From the NCBI RefSeq assembly GCF_026626635.1, contig NZ_JAPNKA010000001.1:2046001-2110000 (forward strand): DNA of 64,000 bases, written 5' to 3'. Made by a program: the position numbers and the translations under genes. This DNA is from Archangium lansingense. Its GTDB lineage: Bacteria; Myxococcota; Myxococcia; Myxococcales; Myxococcaceae. Below, piece after piece: positions 8,965 to 18,050 of the stretch; the stretch's first letter is position 1; every line of letters starts with the position of its first letter. The notes below the pieces were generated by a model. It had not been told where the DNA came from. It saw only the letters and a program-made list of their open reading frames with translations, and made no database searches.

Positions 8965-10044
8965 ATGCGCTCCCTGCTCGACTCCGTCCATCGCAACGTC
9001 ATCGCCGTCCAGGAGCGGCTTGTTCCTCTCCTCGAGGGACGGCCTCGTCTCGCGTACGTGGGCGGCCATGGCTTCCAGAACCTCGGGGATGATGCCCTCT
9101 TCGAGGCCGCTCGGCAGGTCCTTGATGGCTTCCACGTGGCCACCTTCCGCTTTCCTGCCCGGGAGATGCGCCTGGCGCGTTTGGGGCTGTCCGGATCGCG
9201 CTACTTCCAGCAGTTCATCCTCGGCGGAGGGACCTTCATCAACCCCTATGGGTTACCCGTCGCCCGTACGGCTCTCCGGCAGGGGCTGCCCGCGTGGACG
9301 CTGGGGACCGGGGTGGGAAGTGCCGGCTTCAACATGAAGCCCCGGCCGGAACTGCTGGAGTGGCGCGAGCTGCTGCGGGACTTCCGGGCCGTGGGCGTAC
9401 GTGGCCCCCTCTCGAAGGCTACGCTCGATGCGCTGAACGTTCCACGGGTGGAGGTCATTGGCGATCTCGCCCTGGTATTCGCTCGCGAGGCTTCCGAGCC
9501 GCCCGCGCTCCCTCGCCGGTTCGCCGTCAACACCATGCTCTCCCCTCCAGGAGAGAAAGAGGGCTACCCCGACGAGCGATTGGACGGGCTGGCACGTGCC
9601 GTCCAGCACTTCCTGGCCCAGGGGTGGGAGCCCGTCTTCGTGGCCATGCACGACTGGGATGCCCTGTGCCTTCGCCGTCTCGCCGCCACGGTGGGCCGGG
9701 AGGGGGCTGTCATCCATGAGCCCAAGACGGCCGAGGCGTACATGCGGCTCGTCGGCCCGTGCACCCTCACGCTCACCGTCCGCCTCCACGCCGCCGTGCT
9801 CTCGTGCTGCGCAGGGACGCCGCCGCTCATGCTCGGCTACCGTGAGAAGTGCCTCGACTTCATGGCCTCCCTGGGGCTGGAGGCCTGGCATGTGGATCTG
9901 TCCTCGCCGGAGCAGGACATCTTCTCCCGCGCGCTGGCGCTGGCCGAGCAGGCGGATGGGCTCCGGGCCACGATCCTGGCGCGGGCCCAAGAACGGCGGA
10001 GGAGCATCCAGGAGTACGTACACACGCTGCTCTCTCCGCCTTGA
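8965..10044 (+). CDS. polysaccharide pyruvyl transferase family protein
   Basis: 359 aa. The ATG at 8965 is chosen because family similarity begins only after MRSLLDSVHRNV; the frame stays open upstream without recognisable domain content. Family hallmarks are LAYVGGHGFQNLGDDALFEA near the start, FILGGGTFINPYG, and a late TVRLHAAVLSCCAGTPPLML, equivalent to the conserved R-x-H-x2-(I/V)-x7-G-x-P block. The family transfers pyruvate ketals from phosphoenolpyruvate to sugars of exopolysaccharides; many members act on other acceptors. It lies 109 bp after the GT4 gene and 44 bp before an FkbM methyltransferase, so the three are probably co-transcribed for polymer decoration. Confidence 0.8.
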   Translation: MRSLLDSVHRNVIAVQERLVPLLEGRPRLAYVGGHGFQNLGDDALFEAARQVLDGFHVATFRFPAREMRLARLGLSGSRYFQQFILGGGTFINPYGLPVARTALRQGLPAWTLGTGVGSAGFNMKPRPELLEWRELLRDFRAVGVRGPLSKATLDALNVPRVEVIGDLALVFAREASEPPALPRRFAVNTMLSPPGEKEGYPDERLDGLARAVQHFLAQGWEPVFVAMHDWDALCLRRLAATVGREGAVIHEPKTAEAYMRLVGPCTLTLTVRLHAAVLSCCAGTPPLMLGYREKCLDFMASLGLEAWHVDLSSPEQDIFSRALALAEQADGLRATILARAQERRRSIQEYVHTLLSPP

Positions 10045-10088
10045 GGTTGCTTGAGCCCTTCTGGGTGGAAGCCTATAAGCAGAGCCCC

Positions 10089-10955
10089 ATGCGGATGCCT
10101 TGGTGGATGCAGGCGCTCAAGCGCCGGGTGGCGATTCCTCTTCTCTGCCGGATGAACCCCGAGGTTCAGGTCCAGGTGAACGGCAACCTGATGAAGGTGG
10201 ACCTTCGGGATGAGATCATCGGCACCTTGCTCTACGTCGAGGGTGACTATGAGCCCGAGTTTCGCCGGTTGACGGAGCACCTGGACCTGGACGGCAGGGT
10301 GTGCCTGGACGTGGGCGCCAATATCGGCCTGCACACCCTGACCCTGAGCCGCCGGGTGGGGCCGCGTGGCAGGGTCATCGCCTTCGAGCCGGAGCAGCAC
10401 AACCACGACCTGCTGCGCGAGAATCTGCGCCTCAACCACGTGGAGAACGTGGAGGTGCGCCGCGAGGCGGTGGGTGACCGCATGGGCTCCGTGCGCATGG
10501 CGCTCCACCCCTACAACTACGGCGATCATCGCGTGGCGCGCGAGGGCGCGGCTGCCTCGGGGCAGGAGGTGCCGCTCACCACGGTGGATGAGGCGGTCAA
10601 GGACATCCCAGACGGGGAGATCCGCCTGGTGAAGATCGACGTCCAGGGCTACGAACAGAACGTGCTCGAGGGCATGCGTAGGACGGTGGCGCGCAATCCC
10701 GACCTGGTGCTCATCCTCGAGGTCTTCCCCGAGGCGCTCCAACAGGCCGGCTCTTCCGCTTCCAGGCTGGTGCAGACCCTGGTGGACCAGGGCTTCGATG
10801 GGTGGGAGATCCACCAGCGCCGGCTCATCCCCCTGGGCGAGCCCTGGGTCTATGACCAGATGTGGAATGGCTGCGAGACGAACCTCGTGCTCTCGCGAGA
10901 CACCGCCACGCTGAAGCAGGCCGTGGGGCGTTGCTTCGGCCGCACGCTGCCCTGA
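10089..10955 (+). CDS. FkbM family methyltransferase
   Basis: 288 aa from the ATG at 10089; an in-frame TTG at 10041 overlapping the previous stop (TTGA) is an alternative that would add 16 residues. SAM-binding motif I is VCLDVGANIGLHTL, motif II is VIAFEPEQHNHDLL, and IRLVKIDVQGYEQNVLEGM is the FkbM signature around the third motif. FkbM-type enzymes O-methylate sugars or small hydroxylated substrates. With a pyruvyl transferase just upstream, methylation of the polysaccharide repeat unit is the likely role. Soluble, with no signal peptide. Confidence 0.85.
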   Translation: MRMPWWMQALKRRVAIPLLCRMNPEVQVQVNGNLMKVDLRDEIIGTLLYVEGDYEPEFRRLTEHLDLDGRVCLDVGANIGLHTLTLSRRVGPRGRVIAFEPEQHNHDLLRENLRLNHVENVEVRREAVGDRMGSVRMALHPYNYGDHRVAREGAAASGQEVPLTTVDEAVKDIPDGEIRLVKIDVQGYEQNVLEGMRRTVARNPDLVLILEVFPEALQQAGSSASRLVQTLVDQGFDGWEIHQRRLIPLGEPWVYDQMWNGCETNLVLSRDTATLKQAVGRCFGRTLP

Positions 10956-11039
10956 CGCGGCCACACCCGCCCATCGGTTCACGGCGGATGCCGTGAGCGA
11001 GCCGGGCGGGCGTGGAGGGCCCCCGTGAGCCGGGGGGCG

Positions 11040-14000
11040 TCAGGGGAACGAGACGAGACCCGGCGACTTGCGGTAGGCCATGTCGCCGTTGCCGAGCATG
11101 CCGTACAGGTTGTTGCCCCAACTCCAGACGGAACCATCGGAGCGCAGGGCCGTAGTGAAGGTGATGCCTCCGGAGATTCCTGTCGCGTTCCCGAGCCCCA
11201 CCTGCACCGGTGCGATGCGCGTGACGGCCGTCCCATCGCCGACCTGCCCATGCGACGAGTTCCCCCAGGCCCACACGGAGCCGTTGGTCCCCAGGGCGAG
11301 GGAGTGGTTGGCGCCGGCGAAGATGGCCGAGATACCCGTCAAGGAGGACGCCTGGACCGGGGTGGCTCGCGAGAACTGGGTGGCGTCTCCAAGCTGGCCA
11401 TAGACGTTGGAGCCCCAGCCCCAGACGGTGCTGTCGGAGCGCAGGGCCAGTGAGTGGCGCTCACCTCCGGCGACCGCCGTGATGCCCGTCAGATTGGGAA
11501 TCTGTACGGGAGAGAGGCGCGAGGTCGTGGTGCCATCGCCGAGCTGATTCCACAGGTTGTCACCCCAGCCCCAGAGGGTGCCGTCGGAGCGCACGGCCAG
11601 GGAGTGGCCGTCCCCTGCGGCAATGGCCACGACGTCGGTGAGGCCGATCACCTGCATGGGGATGTTGCGTGGGGTGGTGGTGCCATCGCCGAGCTGGCCG
11701 AGGGTGTTCCGCCCCCAGCTCCACACAGTGCCGTCGGAGCGCAGGGCGAGGGAGTGGGCGATGCCCAGGGCGAAGGCCGTGATGCCGCTCGGCAGGGGCG
11801 TCTGTACAGGGGTGGTGTGCCGGATGAGGGTTCCATCACCGAGCTGTCCCTCGTTGTTGGCGCCCCAGCCCCAGATGGTGCCGTCGGAGCGCAGCGCCAG
11901 TGCGTGGTAGGCGCCCGTGGCGATGAGCGAGATGTTCGTGAGTGAGGGCACCTGGATCGGCAGGGGTCGATCCGTGTTGGTTCCATCACCGAGCACCGAG
12001 AGGTAGTTCTGGCCCCAGCCCCAGACGGTGCCGTCGGAGCGCAGGGCCACGGTGTGGTTGCTGGCTGACTTGATGGAGACGACGTTACTCAGCTGGGCCA
12101 CGGCACCTGGGGCCGCTACGACGCTGGCCGGGTCATTCCCCAACTGGCCGTACTGTCCATCACCCCAGGCGCGGATCGTTCCATCCTCGTGGAGGATGAC
12201 CGAGTGATAGGCGCCGCATGCAACGGCGGCGACGTTGGTGAGACCGGGCACCTGCCGCGGAAGGCGGGTGTGATTGAGGGTCCCGTCGCCGAGCTGCCCA
12301 TAGAAGTTGGTACCCCAGGTCCAGCTGGTTCCATCGGCGCGCGCGACCAGCATGTGCGCGAAGCCGGCGTCCATGGAGACGATGTTGGACATGCCGGGGA
12401 CCGGGCCGGGAGTGTTGCGCCCGATGTTGGTGTCATCTCCGAGCTGGCCGTCATGGTTGCTACCCCAGGCCCAGAGGGTGCCATCGGTGCGCATGGCGAG
12501 GGAATTGCCAGGAGTTGCGACGAGGAGTTTGACACCCGAGATGCCCTCGACCAGCACGGGCAGGTTGCGCTGGGTGGTGGTGCCATCACCGAGCTGGCCA
12601 ACGTTGTTGTTGCCCCAGGCCCAGATGGAGCCATCGGCGCGCAGTGCCAGGACGTGGGCGCCACCCGCGGACAGGGCCACGACATCCGTGAGCCCCATCA
12701 CCTGGGTTGGGACGAGACGGTGCTCGATGGTGCCATCACCCACCGTCCCATCCCGGTTGTAGCCCCAACCCCAGACGGTGCCATCGGCGCGCAGCGCCAC
12801 GGAGAAGCGGCCACCCGCGGAGATGGCCACCACGTTGGTGAGCCCCTGCACCTGCACGGGAGTGTTGCGCTGGATGCGTGTCCCGTCGCCGAGCTGGCCA
12901 GCCTCGTTGGCCCCCCAGGACCAGACCGTGCCGTCACACCGCAACGCCAGGGAGAAGTAGTAGCCAGCCGACGCCGCGGTGATGCAGGAGAGCCCCTGTA
13001 TCTGCACGGGGCCGGGGCGATGGACGCTGGCTCCATCGCCGAGCTGGCCGAAGGTGTTGTGGCCCCAACCCCACACCGTGCCATCGGCGCGCACGGTCAC
13101 GACGTGGCTGTGGCTGGAGGAGATGGGGATGGAGCCAGGAGTGCCCCGCACCTGCATCGGAGTGCTCACCCACCGGGTACCAACGCCGAGCTGTCCGTGG
13201 AAGTTGTCGCCCCAACCCCAGACGGTGCCGTCGGCACGCAGTGCCAGGGAATGCTGGGGGCCCGTGGCAAGGGCAGTCATGCCGGAGAGGATGGGCACCG
13301 GGGTGTTGCGCTGGGTGGTGGTGCCATCGCCGAGCTTTCCGTTGGCGTTGTCACCCCAGGCCCAGACGGTGCCCTGGGGGCGTAGTGCGAAGGAATGGAG
13401 ATGCCGGGAGACCACCTTCGCCACACCGGAGAGGCCCGCCACCTGGGCAGGCGTGAAGTGCGGGGTGGTGGTGCCATCACCGAGCTGGCCGTAGGTGTTG
13501 TCACCCCAGGCCCAGACGGTTCCGTCGGAGAGTACGGCCAGGGAGTGGTGGAGACCCGCCGCGATGGACACAGAGCCCGAGACACCCGAGACCTGGGCGG
13601 GGGTGGGACGCGCGAAGGTGGTGCCATCGCCGAGCTGCCCGTTGAAGTTACCACCCCAGGCCCAGACGGTGCCGTCGGAGCCCAGGGCCAGGCAGTGATA
13701 GGTGCTGGTGGCGATGGCCACGATGTTGTTGGGAAGCCCGGGGAGCTGTACTGGCACGGAACGGCTGGTGAAGGAACCATCACCGAGCTGGCCGTAGGTG
13801 TTGTCACCCCAGGCCCAGACGGTGCCGTCGGAGCCCAGCGCCAGGGAGTGATGGGCCGCGGCGGCGACGGACGAGATGCCCGAGAGACTCGAGAGCTGGA
13901 CGGGGGTGGAGCGCTGGGTGGTGGTGCCGTCACCGAGCTGGCCGTAGTCGTTGCGGCCCCAAGTCCACACGGAGCCGGTGGCGCTCACGGCCAGGGAGTG

Positions 14001-14432
14001 GCCGGAGCCCGTGGCGATGGCGGAGATGCCAGAGACGCCAGGAAGGAGGACGGGGGACTGGCTCGGGATGGTGGTGCCATCACCGAGCTGGCCATGGGTG
14101 TTGTTGCCCGAAGCCCAGACGGAGCCGTCGGAGCCCAGGGCGAGGGAGTGCTCGTCTCCCGTGGCGAGGGCCGAGATGCTGGTGAGGCTCGGGGCCTGTC
14201 CAGGCGACGCGCGAGTGCTGCTGACACCCTGACCGAGCTGGCCGTAGAGGTTGTAGCCCCAGGCCCAGAGCGTGCCGTCGGCGCGCAGGATGAGGGAATG
14301 GGAAGAGCCGGCGGAGATGGCTTCCGTGTTGGAAAGACTGGCCACCTGGATGGGCGAGGCGCTCGCGGCGGTGGTGCCATCGCCGAGCTGGCCGTAGTTG
14401 TTGTAGCCCCAGGAGAAGATGTTGGCGTTCAC
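11040..14432 (-). pseudogene. RCC1-repeat beta-propeller protein, 5' truncated
   Basis: An uninterrupted minus-strand frame of about 1,130 codons made of roughly 23 RCC1 repeats of about 48-50 aa. Each has an [A/S]DGT-x-W-x-WG core followed by N-x-x-GQLGDG and an ALSAG/AIATG-x-x-HSLAL segment, enough for three seven-bladed propellers plus two spare blades. Large RCC1 arrays are common among secreted myxobacterial proteins, but no signal peptide is visible. The first repeat begins abruptly (VNANIFSWGYNN) about 60-75 bp from the 3' end of istB in the adjacent IS21-like element, and the only upstream ATG lies inside istB. The first usable codon here is a GTG at 14432 without a ribosome site. I infer that the 5' end, including any secretion signal, was removed by the insertion or a linked rearrangement. 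Confidence 0.75.
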
Positions 14433-14505
14433 GAGGAAACGCGGAAATTTGGACTGGGACGCTGGAGGTGTGCCGGGGGTCCGGCATCCCGGTCCGAGGT
14501 GAGGC

Positions 14506-15273
14506 TCAGCGCTTGGACTTCGCCCTCCTGGTCGTCGCGGCCTCCTCGGCCTCGCGGCGGCGGTAGCTCTCGCCTTCGATAGCGAGGACGTCCGCGTGGT
14601 GGATGACGCGGTCAATCAGCGCGGTGGCGCACGCGGCGTTGGGAAAAATGGTCGGCCAGTCCGAAAACGCCAGATTCGTGGTCATCACCAATGAGCGTTG
14701 TTCATACCTGCGCGCCACGACTTGAAAGAGGAGGTCCGCGTTGCGCGCGTCGTAGGCGAGGTAGCCCATCTCGTCGATGACGAGCAGGCTGGTGCGGCTG
14801 GTGTAGTGGCGCAGGCGGCGGTCCAGTGCGCGGCTGGTGTCCTGGGCGCCCAGGTCGAGCAGCAACTGGGAGGCGGTGACGAAGAGAGCGGAGTGCCCCT
14901 TGAGGACGGCCTGGTGGGCGATGTTCTGCGCGATCATCGTCTTGCCCAGTCCCTGAGGGGCGACAATGACGACGTTGCGCGCGCGCTCCAGGAAATCCAG
15001 GCGCAAGGCGGACTCGACGGCCTCGCGGTCAATCTTCTTGGGCCATCCCCAGTCGTAGTCCGCCATGGGCTTGAAGCGGCCAAGGCGGCTGCGAGACAGG
15101 CGCCGCTCGAGACTTCTGCGGCCGCGTTCCTTCTGCTCCTCGTCGGCCAGGTGCTCCAGCAACTCGGTAGCGCCCCATCTGGCCTTCGTGGCGCGGGCGA
15201 TGAGGTCCGCGAGGCCCTGGGAGGTGGCGTGCAGTCCGAGGGAGGCCAGGCGGTCAGCGAGTGGAGTCGTCAT
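14506..15273 (-). CDS. istB: IS21-family helper ATPase IstB
   Basis: 255 aa from the ATG at 15273, overlapping the istA stop by 20 bp as in most IS21 elements. It is an AAA+ ATPase with Walker A APQGLGKT at residues 105-112 and Walker B LLVIDEMGYL, plus the family C-terminal block RVIHHADVLAIEGESYRRRE. IstB assembles on target DNA and stimulates the IstA transposase. No disruption is visible and the length matches functional family members (about 250 aa). Upstream in-frame ATG codons at 15354 and 15303 are inside istA and unlikely to be used. Confidence 0.92.
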   Translation of the reverse strand: MTTPLADRLASLGLHATSQGLADLIARATKARWGATELLEHLADEEQKERGRRSLERRLSRSRLGRFKPMADYDWGWPKKIDREAVESALRLDFLERARNVVIVAPQGLGKTMIAQNIAHQAVLKGHSALFVTASQLLLDLGAQDTSRALDRRLRHYTSRTSLLVIDEMGYLAYDARNADLLFQVVARRYEQRSLVMTTNLAFSDWPTIFPNAACATALIDRVIHHADVLAIEGESYRRREAEEAATTRRAKSKR

Positions 15274-16768
15274 CGGCGGAGTCCTTGTTAAGGAGGCGGT
15301 CATAGTCGGCGAGGGAGTGGGGGCGGGTGCGGGAGGCGGCGATGCGCGGGTCATCCGGCAGCACCACGGTGAGTGGTGGAGGCTGACGCTGGCGGCGAGC
15401 GCGCTGGTCCAGGAGGTGGGCCACGGCGGGGGCGCTCACCGCCCCCTTGCGCAGGGCCTCGGCGAGGGCCTCATCCAGGGCGCGTGCGCCGTGGAGCGTA
15501 AGTAACTTCAGCAATTGAGCAGTGTGGTGTGACAGCGAGAGGTCGCGCTGGGCGAGGGCCGCGAGGAAGCCCTCTGCCTGCTGGCAGGAGGCGCGCAGCA
15601 AGTCTCGGCCGCGCAGCTCGTGCGCGCGGGCCTTGGCGTCGGCGAGGGCGGCGAGGTGGCCGGGCTGCTCCAGGGTGCGGCCCTTCTCGAAGCAGCGCGG
15701 GTGGGAGGCCACCTCCTCGGAGCCGTCCAGTACGCGTACGCGTGTCTCGGAGGCCACCAGGGTGAGGGGCTTCTTCACCAGGGTGTGTGGAATGGAGTAG
15801 TCGTTGGAGTCGAAGCGCACGTAGGGCGTCTTGCCGGAGGCGACGGGGCGCACCACGTCCGTGGGAAACGGGTGTGCGGGCAGGGGCAGCAGCCGCGGGC
15901 GTTCCTCCTCGAGGGCCGTGGCGACGGTGCGCCCGGTGACGTCGCCGGGCAATTGGCGCGCGTGGGCCACCTCGGCCGCCCACCGCGCCGCTTGAGAGTT
16001 GAGGTCATCCACGCCGCTGAAGGTGCGCGCGGCGAAGAAGGAGTCGCGCAGGTAGCGGATGGTGCGCTCCACCTTGCCCTTCTCGTTGCCGCGGTAGGGG
16101 GCGCAGGGCTTGGGTGCGAAGTGGTAGTGGCCGGCCAATTCCAGCAGGCGCGGGTGGAAGCGGATGGCGTCGCCGGCGCGCTCGAGCACCACGGACTTCA
16201 AGTTGTCGTACAGCAGCGCGCGCGGCACGCCCCCCAGCGCCTGGAAGGCCAGCACGTGGCCCCTGAGGAAGCTCTCCAGCGTCATGTCGAGGAAGAAGCG
16301 CGCATAGAGGGCGCGGCTGTGGCCCAGCACCATGACGAAGCAGCACAGAGGGCGGCGCGTGTTGCCCACGGACAGCGTGCCGAAGTGTCCCCAATCCACC
16401 TGGGCCTCCTCGCCCGGAAGCGTGCTGCGGCGCAGGAAGGCCTCGGCGCGAGAGGTGGGACGCACCGTGCGCACGTAGCGGCGCACCTGGAGCGGGCCAC
16501 CCACGTAGCCGCGCGCCTTCACCATGTGGAAGAGGCGCATGGCGGTGAGGCGTGGGTGGGCCTCCAGGGTGGCTTGGATGAAGCCCTTGTAGGCATCCAG
16601 CAGCGTGGGCCTGACGGACTTCACCCCCGTGCCGCTGACGCGCTCGAGCGTCAGGGCGCGCCGGACGGTGTCGTGGTGCACGCTCAGCTCGGAGCAGATG
16701 GTGCCCACCTTCCAGTGCTCGGCGAAGTGCAGTCGGCGGATGCGGGCGGCGAGTTCGGGGGAAATCAT
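15254..16768 (-). CDS. istA: IS21-family transposase IstA
   Basis: 504 aa, full length for IstA. An N-terminal helix-turn-helix (IRRLHFAEHWKVGTICSELS) precedes the DDE integrase core: D125 in EAQVDWGHFG, D188 in LLYDNLKS and E234 in GNEKGKVERTIRYLR. A C-terminal Mu-transposase-like beta-barrel region (PYVRFDSNDYSIPHTLVKKP) follows. All catalytic residues are present, so it can probably still transpose. It lies 9 bp after the Cys-rich ORF and overlaps istB. Confidence 0.93.
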   Translation of the reverse strand: MISPELAARIRRLHFAEHWKVGTICSELSVHHDTVRRALTLERVSGTGVKSVRPTLLDAYKGFIQATLEAHPRLTAMRLFHMVKARGYVGGPLQVRRYVRTVRPTSRAEAFLRRSTLPGEEAQVDWGHFGTLSVGNTRRPLCCFVMVLGHSRALYARFFLDMTLESFLRGHVLAFQALGGVPRALLYDNLKSVVLERAGDAIRFHPRLLELAGHYHFAPKPCAPYRGNEKGKVERTIRYLRDSFFAARTFSGVDDLNSQAARWAAEVAHARQLPGDVTGRTVATALEEERPRLLPLPAHPFPTDVVRPVASGKTPYVRFDSNDYSIPHTLVKKPLTLVASETRVRVLDGSEEVASHPRCFEKGRTLEQPGHLAALADAKARAHELRGRDLLRASCQQAEGFLAALAQRDLSLSHHTAQLLKLLTLHGARALDEALAEALRKGAVSAPAVAHLLDQRARRQRQPPPLTVVLPDDPRIAASRTRPHSLADYDRLLNKDSADDDSTR

Positions 16769-16777
16769 GGGCCCACC

Positions 16778-17236
16778 TCACGGCGGACGGGCAGCCCTGA
16801 AGCGCCGGCCCACGTGGGTGCGCGCAAGCGTGGTGTGGCGCAGGAAGGGACTCTGACGCCCGCACGAGGTGCAGGCGGGGATGGAGGGCGGCGGTGCATG
16901 CGGCAGTGGCCTCGCTGCGCTCGGCTCCGCGGCCACCTGCGTGGCGGCCGGGGCCGGCGCGACGGGCACACTGGCTGTCCGCGCCACGGCAGCGGGAGAC
17001 TGATGCGTCACTTTCTGTCGCCGCCGCTCCCGCCAGGCCGCCTGCCGCGCGGCATGTGCGTGCCGTCCGTCCCGGGTGCGCTGGTAGCGCGCACCAGCCG
17101 CGCGCATTGACTCCGCCCGCGCCCTTCGACTGCACGGCGGCCCGCAGTAGCGCTGGCCACGGTCGCACGCAGAGCAGAGGAAGAACACCTGCCGACACTC
17201 GGGCCGGCCGCACACCACGAAGCGCAGCGCCTCCAC
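16778..17236 (-). CDS. Cys-rich, zinc-finger-like ORF of the IS element
   Basis: 152 aa from a GTG start at 17236. The N-terminal 45 residues carry five or six Cys in the order C-GRPE-C then CSACDRGQRYCGPPCSRRAR, which looks like a compact zinc-binding fold. A basic stretch (RQAAWRERRRQK) and a Pro/Ala linker follow, and a CTSCGRQ motif lies near the C-terminus. It is 9 bp upstream of istA in the same direction. It could be a DNA-binding accessory or regulator of the transposase operon. The function is not established, and canonical IS21 elements have only istA and istB. Confidence 0.6.
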   Translation of the reverse strand: MEALRFVVCGRPECRQVFFLCSACDRGQRYCGPPCSRRARAESMRAAGARYQRTRDGRHAHAARQAAWRERRRQKVTHQSPAAVARTASVPVAPAPAATQVAAEPSAARPLPHAPPPSIPACTSCGRQSPFLRHTTLARTHVGRRFRAARPP

Positions 17237-17483
17237 GACACTCCTGCGCGCGCCGGCTTCTGGCGCCGCGCCCCGGAGTGCGCTACCTCTTCCTCACCGG
17301 CTCGCCCCTCTCGCACACCAGGGCGCGCCTCCAAGGAGGGCCCTCCAGCCGCTACTGGTGGGCCTTCCGTCTTTTCAGGACGCGCGCGACCGTGGACTCC
17401 ACCGGCGCACTCTCCCCCCCTCAACTTCTCGGCCACACCCATCTCAGGGAGTGGTCTTGAAGTCAGGCAACTCCCGGCGACCC

Positions 17484-17681
17484 ATGACCAGGAACCTGCG
17501 CTTCCTGGTGACCATCAACACGAACACCGGCGTTCCAGATATTGATGCTCGGAGAAAAGTCCCGTCTCCAGGGGATTATCAGCAGAATCACCTGCTGCCA
17601 GGGTTCTTGATTCAGCCTAGTGGAAAGGTATTTGAGTACCCCACTGTTATCCCTCTTTATAAAAATGTCCCAATTCCGTAA
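17484..17681 (+). CDS. small hypothetical protein in low-GC patch
   Basis: 65 aa, ATG at 17484. Base composition drops sharply across 17500-17690 with many A/T third positions, unlike the surrounding genes. The product is short, has no signal peptide or membrane helix, and is not a family I recognise. It may be a remnant of sequence that came in with, or was disrupted by, the neighbouring IS21-like element. The opposite strand also has an 83-codon frame (17463-17714) that cannot be excluded. Low confidence that either is expressed. Confidence 0.3.
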   Translation: MTRNLRFLVTINTNTGVPDIDARRKVPSPGDYQQNHLLPGFLIQPSGKVFEYPTVIPLYKNVPIP

Positions 17682-18024
17682 CTGCAGGTGGGGGGGCTTG
17701 ATGCTAGCCCTCACGTCTTTGGCCTGTCGTCATGTAGGAACCCATGACATGAGCCCTCGGGCCAGCGCCCTCGATGGGCTCCATCGGCGCTGCGAGGTGC
17801 ATGGGCGCTGTTCGGAGGGCCAGCGCTGCATGACCTGGGGCTTGGGCGAGATCGCCACTTGCGAGATTGCATGTTCCGAGCACGCCGATTGTCCCGCTCC
17901 GACCCTCTGTCGGGGGGAGCTCTATCTGGATGGGCCCGGTTCGGTATGCATGGAGTCTGGTGAGCCACCTGTGATGCCGGAGAAGTCCGCACTGTCTCTT
18001 CCGAATTTCACCACTCAGGGCTGA
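17665..18024 (+). CDS. Cys-rich putative lipoprotein
   Basis: About 119 aa if begun at the ATG at 17665, or 107 aa from the ATG at 17701 (MLALTSLACRHVG). Either start gives a short hydrophobic segment ending in TSLAC, a marginal lipobox. The mature part has eight or more Cys in a pattern (RRCEVHGRCSEGQRC, TCEIACSEHADCPAPTLC, SVC) that resembles small disulfide-rich repeats common in myxobacterial exported proteins. The stop lies 27 bp from the end of the convergent glycosyltransferase gene. Function unknown; an extracytoplasmic disulfide-stabilised protein is likely. Confidence 0.5.
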   Translation: MSQFRNCRWGGLMLALTSLACRHVGTHDMSPRASALDGLHRRCEVHGRCSEGQRCMTWGLGEIATCEIACSEHADCPAPTLCRGELYLDGPGSVCMESGEPPVMPEKSALSLPNFTTQG

Positions 18025-18050
18025 CCCCCGGAGGGGACCGCCAGCCTTGA

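Larger units (their letters stand above)
14506..17236 (-). mobile_element. IS21-like element with extra Cys-rich ORF
   Basis: The transposon genes are in order on the minus strand: a Cys-rich ORF (17236-16778), istA (16768-15254) and istB (15273-14506). Both catalytic genes are intact, so the element may be active. The limits given are those of the genes. I could not find convincing terminal inverted repeats or a target duplication; the true ends should lie at about 14440-14505 and 17237-17480. The element sits between a truncated RCC1 gene and a low-GC patch inside a polysaccharide locus. Confidence 0.75.

Noticed and set aside
11040..14432. Periodic about 147-bp repeats as a CRISPR or satellite
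   Set aside because: Periodicity matches RCC1 blades in one continuous frame; no conserved short repeats with variable spacers.
12189..14582. Long plus-strand frames opposite the RCC1 array
   Set aside because: They follow the repeat structure of the minus-strand gene and repeat the same GDGAIG-like words; periodic shadow.
15620..17110. 496-codon plus-strand frame opposite istA
   Set aside because: Antisense to a transposase with intact DDE residues.
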